Positions 55,960 through 64,000 of a stretch of DNA of 64,000 bases are shown in pieces. The translations under genes were made by a program, and so were the position numbers. The DNA is from CAWAYH01 sp963786195 (GTDB taxonomy: Bacteria; Acidobacteriota; Vicinamibacteria; Vicinamibacterales; 2-12-FULL-66-21). The notes under the pieces are model-generated. The model was not told the origin of the DNA. It did not search any database and saw only the letters and a program-made list of their open reading frames with translations. How positions within the stretch are numbered: the first letter of the stretch is position 1; each line of letters starts with the position of its first letter. Where the stretch lies: the NCBI GenBank assembly GCA_963786195.1, contig CAWAYH010000004.1, forward strand, positions 1 through 64,000, read 5' to 3'.

Positions 55960-57203
55960 CAGCCGAAGACCTCCCGCACTTTCCCGAGCGCGCGCACGAG
56001 CGCGTCGATGTCTTCCCGCGTGTTGTACATGGCCAGCGACGCACGCGCGGTCGCCGGGATGCCGAACCGGTCCATGACCGGCTGGGCGCAGTGATGCCCC
56101 GTGCGGATCGCGACCCCCTCGCGGTCGACGATCGTGCCGATGTCGTGCGGGTGGACGCCGTCGAGCACGAACGAGAGGATGCTGGCCTTTGCCGGCGCGG
56201 TACCAATCAGCCGCAGGCCATCGATCGACGACAGCGCATCGGTTCCGTACGCCAGCAGCTCGCGCTCGTGCTCCGCGATTTGCGGCAGACCGACGGCCTG
56301 GATGTAATCAATCGCCGCGCCCAACCCGATCGCGCCCTCGATGTTCGGCGTGCCGGCTTCGAACTTGTGCGGCAGCGTGTTCCAGGTGGATTTTTCGAAC
56401 GTGACCGAGCTGATCATGTCGCCGCCGCCCATGTAGGGCGGCATCGCGTCGAGATGTGCGGCCTTGCCGTACAGCACGCCGATCCCCGTCGGGCCGTAGA
56501 GCTTGTGCCCCGTCGCGACGTAGAAATCGCAGTCCAGCGCCTGCACGTCCACCGGCATGTGGTAAGCGGCCTGCGAGCCGTCGACCAGCACCGGAACGCC
56601 GCGGTCGTGCGCAATCGTGACGATCTCTTCGATCGGGTTGATCGTGCCCAGCGCGTTCGACATGTGCGTGAGCGCGAGCAGCCGCGTGCGCTCGCCGATC
56701 AAGCCGGCCAGCTCGCCGATCATCAGCGCGCCGTCGTCGTCAATGGGCACCACCCGCAGCCGCGCACCCGTCATCTCGCACAGGAGCTGCCAGGGCACGA
56801 TGTTGGAGTGATGCTCCATCGCGCTGATCAACACATCGTCGCCCCGGTTGACGCGCGTTCGGCCGAAGGCGTGGGCGACGAGATTGATCCCCTCGGTGGT
56901 GTTCCGCGTGAACACGATCTCCTGATCGTGCGCGGCGTTCAGGAAGAGGCGGACCTTCCGCCTCGCGCCTTCGTAGGCGTCCGTCGCAAGCTCGCTGAGA
57001 TGGTGAACGCCGCGGTGCACGTTGGCGTTGATATCGGTGTAGTACCGGACGATCGCATCGATCACCGATTGGGGCTTCTGAGTGGTGGCGGCGTTGTCGA
57101 GGTAGACCAGCGGCCGGCCGCGCGCCTCTCGACGCAGGATCGGGAAGTCCGCGCGAACGCGCGCGACGTCCAGCCTGCGCCGTGTGGCGGCAGCAGTGGT
57201 CAT
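55959..57203 (-). CDS. sufS: SufS cysteine desulfurase
   Basis: 414 residues from ATG 57203; it overlaps the sufD stop by 4 bases. Motifs of the group II desulfurases: PLVYLDNAATTQKPQSVIDA, VFTRNTTEGINLVAHAFG, SAMEHHSNIVPWQLLCE, VDGSQAAYHMPVDVQALDCD, YVATGHKLYGPTGIGVLYGK with the PLP Lys, and the active-site loop IRTGHHCAQPVMDRFG with Cys. A 30-residue N-terminal extension before LVYLDNAATT is modest. It provides persulfide sulfur through SufU to the SufBCD complex in the cytoplasm. Confidence 0.95.
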   Translation of the reverse strand: MTTAAATRRRLDVARVRADFPILRREARGRPLVYLDNAATTQKPQSVIDAIVRYYTDINANVHRGVHHLSELATDAYEGARRKVRLFLNAAHDQEIVFTRNTTEGINLVAHAFGRTRVNRGDDVLISAMEHHSNIVPWQLLCEMTGARLRVVPIDDDGALMIGELAGLIGERTRLLALTHMSNALGTINPIEEIVTIAHDRGVPVLVDGSQAAYHMPVDVQALDCDFYVATGHKLYGPTGIGVLYGKAAHLDAMPPYMGGGDMISSVTFEKSTWNTLPHKFEAGTPNIEGAIGLGAAIDYIQAVGLPQIAEHERELLAYGTDALSSIDGLRLIGTAPAKASILSFVLDGVHPHDIGTIVDREGVAIRTGHHCAQPVMDRFGIPATARASLAMYNTREDIDALVRALGKVREVFG

Positions 57204-58516
57204 GCCGCGTCGACCTCCGCCAGATCCCTGGCGAGTTGCGCGTACAACTCCTCTTCCAGCGCCCTCCGCAAAGGCTCGATCTGCACGCGTTCGAGGATCT
57301 CTCCGGCGAAGGCGTGAATGAGCATGTCGCGCGCCTCGAGGAACGTCAGACCCCTCGCGCGCAGGTAGAAGATGGCGTCCTCGTCGAGTTGACCGATCGC
57401 CGCACCATGCGTGCACTTCACGTCGTCGGCAAAGATCTCGAGCTGCGGCTTCGTGTTGATCGTCGCGTGATCGGACAGCAGCAGCGCCCGGTTGGTCTGC
57501 TTCGCGTCGGTCTTCTGAGCGTCCTGACGGACGATGATCTTGCCGTTGAAGACCGCGCGCGCCTTTCCGCCCAGGATCCCCTTGTAGACCTCGTGGCTCG
57601 GGCAATGCGGCTTGGCGTGATCGATCGTCGTATGGTTGTCGACCAGTCGCTCGCCGTCTGCGAGATAGAGGCCGTTCAGCGTGCACTCCGCCCCCTCGCC
57701 ATCCAGCAGCGCCAGGACGTCGTTGCGCACCAGGCCTCCGCCCAGGGTGAACGAGTGGGTCGACACGTTCGCGCTGCGCGTCAGGTGGATGTGCATGCTC
57801 GCGACGTGGAACGCCTTTGTGCTCTCCTCCTGGACTTTGTAGTGGTCGAGCACCGCATGCTCGCCGGCCACGATCTCGGTGACGGCATTCGTCAACAGCT
57901 TCTGACCTGGCACGCCGACGTAGGTCTCGACGACGCGCATCTGGCTGCGGTCACCCGCGACGATGAGCGACCGCGGGTGCGACATCACGGCCTCGCCGGC
58001 GGAGACGAACAGGATCTGCAGCGGCTGCTCGAGAACGACGCCGTCCGGAAGATAGACGTAGGCCCCGTCGTGCGTGAACGCCGTGTTCAGCGCGGCAAAC
58101 GGCCGATCCGAGAAGTCGGCGAGCTGACCGAGGTACCGGGCGACCACGTCGGCCTGTTCGCCCGTCGCCGTCGCCAGCGATCCGAAGCGCACGCCGGCCG
58201 GCAGGCCCGCTGTGCGCGACAGTTCGGGCGAATAGCGGCCGTTGATGACGACCAGCCGGTTCGCCGCGTCCGCGTACAGGAAGCCGTCCAGCGTCTCGGG
58301 CTGGACCGTCGCCGGCGGCGCGGGCCGGAACTCGGACGTCACGATGGACGAGACGTTCGTGAATCGCCAGTCCTCGTCACGTGCGGACGGGAAGCCGAGC
58401 TCCACGAAACGGGACGCCGCGCGATCGCGCAGGTCCTGCAGCCAGCGTGAGCCGCCGCGCGGACGCTCTTCGAGCGCCGCGAGCCAGGGTTGAAGCCTTT
58501 CCGCAACCGGTGCCAT
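57200..58516 (-). CDS. sufD: SufD component of the SufBCD complex
   Basis: 438 residues. The N-terminal helical region has SARDEDWRFTNVSSI. The beta-helix core shows LNTAFTHDGAYVYLPDGVVL, LQILFVSAGEAVMSHPRSLI and DNHTTIDHAKPHCPSHEVYK, and the conserved Cys-His pair appears in IFADDVKCTHGAAIGQLDED, followed by FYLRARGLTFLEARDMLIHA. SufD pairs with SufB and SufC to build [4Fe-4S] clusters. It lies 15 bases after sufC and overlaps sufS as ATGA. Length and motifs are complete, with no frame break. Confidence 0.95.
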   Translation of the reverse strand: MAPVAERLQPWLAALEERPRGGSRWLQDLRDRAASRFVELGFPSARDEDWRFTNVSSIVTSEFRPAPPATVQPETLDGFLYADAANRLVVINGRYSPELSRTAGLPAGVRFGSLATATGEQADVVARYLGQLADFSDRPFAALNTAFTHDGAYVYLPDGVVLEQPLQILFVSAGEAVMSHPRSLIVAGDRSQMRVVETYVGVPGQKLLTNAVTEIVAGEHAVLDHYKVQEESTKAFHVASMHIHLTRSANVSTHSFTLGGGLVRNDVLALLDGEGAECTLNGLYLADGERLVDNHTTIDHAKPHCPSHEVYKGILGGKARAVFNGKIIVRQDAQKTDAKQTNRALLLSDHATINTKPQLEIFADDVKCTHGAAIGQLDEDAIFYLRARGLTFLEARDMLIHAFAGEILERVQIEPLRRALEEELYAQLARDLAEVDAA

Positions 58517-58531
58517 GTCTGTTCGCGTCCT

Positions 58532-59293
<762 letters not shown>

Positions 59294-59334
59294 GAACATG
59301 GCTTTCCAACAGATGGTGAACGAGAACCTTCGTG

Positions 59335-60781
<1,447 letters not shown>

Positions 60782-60854
60782 GATCTGGAATTGCCTCGAG
60801 CAGCCCGGCCCTTCGAGCGATCTGCCGCAAGCCGAGCCCAGGCGCAGCTAACCA

Positions 60855-60877
60855 GCGACGACCCGAAGGGTCGTCGC
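60855..60877 (-). promoter_or_regulatory. 10-bp hairpin between the SufA-type gene and sufB
   Basis: GCGACGACCC at 60855-60864 pairs perfectly with GGGTCGTCGC at 60868-60877 around a GAA loop. It starts three bases behind the SufA-type stop. No T-run follows on the minus strand, so a complete rho-independent terminator is not supported. It may be an attenuator or RNA-stability element that sets SufA apart from SufBCD. Confidence 0.6.
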
Positions 60878-60880
60878 GAA

Positions 60881-61207
60881 TTACACGCTAAATGAAGTCC
60901 CGCAGCCGCAGCTGCTCTTGGCGTTGGGGTTGCTGAACAGGAATCCCTTGCTGACGAGGCTTGTGTCGTAATCGAGGGTCGTGCCGTCGATGTACCGATA
61001 GCTTTTCGGATCGATGAAGACCCTCGAGCCTTCCGGGCCCTCGAAGACGTGGTCGCCCTCCTTCGGTGCCGGCTCCCACGCAAACACATAGCTCAGCCCG
61101 GAACAGCCACCGGCCTTGATGCCGATGCGCAGACCCCCCTCCGGAATCCCGTTTTTCGCGGTCATTTTCCGGATGAGCTTGCCGGCACTCTCGCTGATTT
61201 GAAGCAT
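60881..61207 (-). CDS. A-type Fe-S carrier (HesB/IscA/SufA family)
   Basis: 108 residues: MLQISESAGKLIRKMTAKNG, LRIGIKAGGCSGLSYVFAWE with the first Cys, VFIDPKSYRYIDGTTLDYDT and LVSKGFLFSNPNAKSSCGCG with the C-terminal CxC pair. These three cysteines define the A-type carriers that move clusters to apo-proteins. SufA, IscA and ErpA cannot be separated from the sequence alone, but its place at the head of the sufBCDSU unit suggests SufA. It starts 44 bases after the MoeB-rhodanese gene on the same strand. Confidence 0.93.
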   Translation of the reverse strand: MLQISESAGKLIRKMTAKNGIPEGGLRIGIKAGGCSGLSYVFAWEPAPKEGDHVFEGPEGSRVFIDPKSYRYIDGTTLDYDTSLVSKGFLFSNPNAKSSCGCGTSFSV

Positions 61208-61251
61208 GGACTTTCTGTCCCTCGCAAAACCCCGACCAGAACAGTCCTATT

Positions 61252-62397
61252 TTAGTATTTCGCCTGGGAGGGGTCAACCTGGTCGATCCAGGCCAGGATC
61301 CCGCCCTTGAGGTTGCGGGCGCGAGCGAAACCGCGCTGTTTGAGCAAGGCGGTCGCCTGCGCGCTGCGGCCGCCTGACCGGCAGTGCAGCACGATTTCCT
61401 GCGCGGGATCGAGCTCCTGGAGCCGGCGCGGCAGCTCGCCGAGCGGGATGAGGATCGATCCCGGGATCCGGCAAATCTGAAATTCCCGGGGCTCGCGGAC
61501 GTCGACGACAACCGGGGGATCGCCCTGGTCCATCCGCGACTTCAGCTCGGTCACGGTCATGTCAGTCGTTTGCGGCTCTTGTTGGGGCATGCAGGCGTCT
61601 CCGTATTTCTGCAGAGTTCGAATCGAGGGATGTGTGCCGCAGACCGGGCAGTCGGGATCTTTCGGCAGCTTGAGATCCCGAAACCGCATCTGCAGGGCGT
61701 CGTAGATGAGGAACCGGCCGATGAGCGGCTCACCGATTCCCAGGATCAGCTTGATCGCCTCCGTGGCCTGGATGGTCCCGATGATGCCAGGAAGCACGCC
61801 GAGCACACCGCCCTCGGCACAGCTCGGGATGAGCCCTGCCGGCGGTGGTTCCGGGTGCAGGCAGCGATAACACGGCCCGCCCGGCGCGGCGAAAACCGAC
61901 GCCTGCCCTTCGAATCGAAAGATGCTTCCGTATGCATTCGGACGACCTGCCATCACGCAGGCATCGTTGACGAGATACCGCGTGGGGAAATTGTCCGTGC
62001 CATCCAGGATGATGTCGTAGGCGGATACCAGCTCGAGCGCGTTGCCGACGTCGAACGTCGTCTCGTGCAGTTCGAGCCTGACCCCCGGGTTGATCGAACG
62101 CAGTCGATCTGCCGCCGACGAGAGCTTCGAGCGTCCGACGTCCGGCGTGCCGTGGATGATCTGTCGCTGCAGGTTGCTGACATCGACCTTGTCGAAATCG
62201 ACGAGGCCCAGCGTCCCGACTCCAGCCGCCGCGAGGTACAAGGCGGCCGGAGATCCAAGCCCGCCCGCCCCGATACAAAGCACGCGCGCCGACTTCAGAC
62301 GCAGCTGCCCCTCCACTCCAACCTCGGGCAGCGTGAGATGTCGGCTGTAGCGAAGCACGTCGTCGCCCGTCAGCTCGGCGGTCATCAAGTTGATCAT
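61252..62397 (-). CDS. moeB: MoeB/ThiF-type E1-like adenylyltransferase fused to rhodanese (MoeBR)
   Basis: 381 residues from ATG 62397; ATG 62385 is a possible alternative and no strong ribosome site favours either. The E1-like domain has RYSRHLTLPEVGVEGQLRLK, VLCIGAGGLGSPAALYLAAA (ATP loop), VDFDKVDVSNLQRQIIHGTP and the zinc cysteines CYRCLHPEP and CPVCG. A C-terminal rhodanese domain (VVVDVREPREFQICRIPG) has the active Cys in IVLHCRSGGRSAQATALL. MoeBR proteins activate the C-terminus of ubiquitin-like sulfur carriers and load sulfur for molybdopterin, thiamin or thio-tRNA synthesis. The position before sufA suggests supply from the SUF desulfurases. Confidence 0.91.
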   Translation of the reverse strand: MINLMTAELTGDDVLRYSRHLTLPEVGVEGQLRLKSARVLCIGAGGLGSPAALYLAAAGVGTLGLVDFDKVDVSNLQRQIIHGTPDVGRSKLSSAADRLRSINPGVRLELHETTFDVGNALELVSAYDIILDGTDNFPTRYLVNDACVMAGRPNAYGSIFRFEGQASVFAAPGGPCYRCLHPEPPPAGLIPSCAEGGVLGVLPGIIGTIQATEAIKLILGIGEPLIGRFLIYDALQMRFRDLKLPKDPDCPVCGTHPSIRTLQKYGDACMPQQEPQTTDMTVTELKSRMDQGDPPVVVDVREPREFQICRIPGSILIPLGELPRRLQELDPAQEIVLHCRSGGRSAQATALLKQRGFARARNLKGGILAWIDQVDPSQAKY

Positions 62398-62402
62398 AAG
62401 TA

Positions 62403-62465
62403 CTTTGCAGCACTTGGCACTCTTGGCACTTGGCCTTGGCATCTGCCGTCTGGCACTTTGCGAAG
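62403..62465. repeat. Degenerate GCACTTG / GGCACTTT repeat between divergent starts
   Basis: GCAGCACTTGGCACTCTTGG is followed by further GGCACTTGG and GGCACTTT units. It is related to the GTGCCA-type tract at 3791-3989. Here it lies between the starts of the moeB-type gene and rmuC, not behind a stop codon. Confidence 0.75.
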
Positions 62466-62488
62466 CTTTCGCCTAAACTTCGTGTGAC

Positions 62489-63775
62489 GTGACCACTGTC
62501 ACCCTCCTGGTCCTTGTCCTCTCCCTGATTCTGGTTCTGGCCGTCTGGTTCGTCATGCGTGCGCAGGCCGCCGCGGCCCGGGCCCGGCTCGAAGCCGAGC
62601 TGTCGGCCGAGCGGCGAAACACGGCCGAGAAGCTCAAGCTCCTCAAGGACGCCGAGCACACACTGCGCGAAGCGTTCGCGGCGCTCTCGTCCGAGGCGCT
62701 CCGTCAGAACAACCAGTCGTTCCTGGATCTCGCAAAGACGTCGCTCGCGGGGTTTCAGCAGACTGCAAAGCAGGATCTCGAGGGACGTCAGCGGGCGATC
62801 GCCGATCTGGTGCAGCCGCTCAAGGATTCGCTCGCGCAGGTGGACGGCAAACTCCAGGAAGTCGAGAAAAACAGGGTTGGGACGCAGTCGACCATCACCG
62901 AGCAGCTCCGCGGGTTGAACCAGGCGCAGCAGTCGCTGCAGATCGAGACCGGGCGACTCGTCCAGGCGCTCCGATCGCCAAACGTGCGCGGGCAATGGGG
63001 CGAGCTGCAGCTCCGGCGAGTCGTCGAAGCCGCCGGCATGCTCGAGTATTGCGACTTCGATCTCAAAGAGTCTGTCGACGTCGATGGCACGAGGCTCACC
63101 CCGGACATGATCGTTCGCCTCCCCGGCGGACGGAACGTCATCGTCGACGCCAAGGTCCCCTCGTCCGCGTACCTCGACGCGATGGAATCAGAAGATGAGG
63201 TCGTGCGGGACAGCAAGCTTCGCGATCATGTCCGCCAGGTGAAGGATCACGTGGTGCGTCTCGGCAACAAGACCTACTGGCAGCATTTTCAGCCGGCGCC
63301 GGATCTCGTGATCATGTTCGTGCCCGGCGACACGCTGCTGAACGTCGCGCTGCAGCGCGATCCGGCGCTGCTGGAGTTCAGCCTCGGGCGCGGGGTGATG
63401 ATGGCGAGCCCGCTGACGCTGATCGCGCTGCTGCGCGCCGTCGCCTTCGGCTGGCAGCAGGAGAAGATCGCGCGGAACGCGCAGGAGATCAGCGATCTCG
63501 GCCGGCAGCTCTACGATCGGATCCGTGTGATGGCGGAACACTTCGAGGAGGTCGCGAGAGGCCTCACCCGGTCCGTGGACGCCTACAACAAGGCGATCGG
63601 TTCGCTGGAAAGCCGCGTGCTCGTCACCGCGCGCCGCCTGAAGGAGAAAGGCATTCCGGCGCCAGAGGAGCTGCCGGAGCTCGAGGTCATCGATCACACC
63701 GCCAGAGCCCTCGGTGCGCCCGAGCTCACCGGGCTCTTCGATGAGGAACCGGTCGACACCGCAACGAAATCCTGA
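62489..63775 (+). CDS. rmuC: DNA recombination protein RmuC
   Basis: 428 residues from GTG 62489. One transmembrane segment at the N-terminus (VTLLVLVLSLILVLAVWFVM) is followed by a long coiled coil (residues ~30-150, rich in Glu, Gln and Leu). Then comes the RmuC nuclease-like domain: PNVRGQWGELQLRRVVEAAG, MLEYCDFDLKESVD, NVIVDAKVPSSAYLDAMES, VVRLGNKTYWQHFQPAPDLV and FGWQQEKIARNAQEISDLGR. RmuC limits inversions at short repeats in Escherichia coli. The gene is divergent from the sulfur-transfer gene and lies alone on its strand here. Confidence 0.94.
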   Translation: MTTVTLLVLVLSLILVLAVWFVMRAQAAAARARLEAELSAERRNTAEKLKLLKDAEHTLREAFAALSSEALRQNNQSFLDLAKTSLAGFQQTAKQDLEGRQRAIADLVQPLKDSLAQVDGKLQEVEKNRVGTQSTITEQLRGLNQAQQSLQIETGRLVQALRSPNVRGQWGELQLRRVVEAAGMLEYCDFDLKESVDVDGTRLTPDMIVRLPGGRNVIVDAKVPSSAYLDAMESEDEVVRDSKLRDHVRQVKDHVVRLGNKTYWQHFQPAPDLVIMFVPGDTLLNVALQRDPALLEFSLGRGVMMASPLTLIALLRAVAFGWQQEKIARNAQEISDLGRQLYDRIRVMAEHFEEVARGLTRSVDAYNKAIGSLESRVLVTARRLKEKGIPAPEELPELEVIDHTARALGAPELTGLFDEEPVDTATKS

Positions 63776-63799
63776 CCCTCCTTGTGAACCCCTTGAACC

Positions 63800-64000
63800 C
63801 TATTTGATGGCAACCGTCATCGTCACCGACGCCCTGATCTCGAGCTCGCCCGGAGCAATGGGCGGCTCGGCTCCGGCCGTTTCCGCTCGCATCGCCATCA
63901 CCGGGCGTGGTGGCGGCATCGCGCTCTCGCGACGCACCTCGATTCGCATCACGCGGTCGATCTGCATGTTCGCGGCGCGCGCCGCGGTCTCGGCCTGCGT
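63800..64000 (-). CDS. SIMPL-domain (DUF541) protein, C-terminal end only
   Basis: The last 66 codons of a minus-strand gene cut by the window edge, ending at 63800-63802 (TAG). The visible part reads AARAANMQIDRVMRIEVRRE, a Met/Pro/Arg-rich stretch (AMPPPRPVMAMRAETAG), and IAPGELEIRASVTMTVAIK. The ending GELEIRASVTxT is typical of SIMPL-domain proteins, which are periplasmic or membrane-bound and of unknown function. It converges with rmuC; 24 bases separate the ends. Confidence 0.72.
   Translation of the reverse strand, partial: TQAETAARAANMQIDRVMRIEVRRESAMPPPRPVMAMRAETAGAEPPIAPGELEIRASVTMTVAIK

Noticed and set aside
60855..60877. Rho-independent terminator after the SufA-type gene
   Set aside because: The stem is good, but no T-run follows on the minus strand and the downstream suf genes are expected to share the transcript.

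Overview
The window is GC-rich and almost fully coding. Its protein families point to an acidobacterium, most likely of the Vicinamibacteria type. The indicators are three secreted VWA proteins of the acidobacterial VWFA-related type, an ADOP-type duplicated permease, an Oar-like TonB receptor with a carboxypeptidase-regulatory N-terminus, a secreted TPR-CHAT protein, a tricorn-like S41 protease, and a PadR regulator. This placement is inferred from family content. No rRNA or tRNA was seen that could test it.

Layout. 1-3770 (minus): a three-gene unit of an oxalate-CoA-ligase-like (AAE3/Pcs60) enzyme, a ketopantoate-reductase-like protein and an oxalate/formate-antiporter-type MFS carrier. 3990-16245: sugar and sugar-acid catabolism. 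It holds a Gfo/Idh oxidoreductase, rhamnulokinase, rhamnose mutarotase and a secreted six-hairpin glycosidase (minus), then IolB-like isomerase, a TIGR03067 protein, a TPR-CHAT protease (minus), KDPG aldolase and KDG kinase. 16316-21462: DUF1028 protein, esterase, aspartate kinase, a lipoprotein, a small hypothetical and a TolB-like membrane protein. 21456-24941 (minus): phosphate-porin-like OprP, CotH kinase-fold protein and metallophosphoesterase. 25014-31435: DinB protein, then tricorn-like protease, TPR protein and VWA protein. 31559-36536: ADOP permease, a perfect 26-bp inverted repeat, ECF sigma, anti-sigma-like protein, a secreted Gly-rich protein, and PadR. 37002-44623: di-heme peroxidase-like protein, YtcJ-type amidohydrolase and TonB receptor. 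44699-53435: two large VWA proteins, two alpha/beta hydrolases, a secreted hypothetical and a Ser/Thr kinase. 53489-62397 (minus): a complete SUF Fe-S assembly cluster with a MoeB-rhodanese protein at its head and an Rrf2-IscS pair at its tail. Then rmuC and the end of a SIMPL-domain gene.

Two window-wide patterns deserve attention. First, 11 genes are broken by about 21 single-base frame changes while both sides still encode conserved protein. Because sufB is among them, sequencing or assembly indels are a better explanation than gene decay, and these genes are annotated here as single interrupted CDSs. Second, short-period repeat tracts and small palindromes of several unrelated sequences sit directly behind stop codons, and in some cases inside the last codons, of about eight genes.

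How the genes work together: the SUF genes form one Fe-S assembly line (SufS/SufU sulfur transfer, SufBCD scaffold, SufA-type carrier, SufT, Rrf2 control). rhaM/rhaB plus the glycosidase suggest rhamnoside use, and eda/kdgK complete a 2-keto-3-deoxygluconate route. The porin, CotH and phosphoesterase genes suggest an outer-membrane and periplasmic phosphate module.
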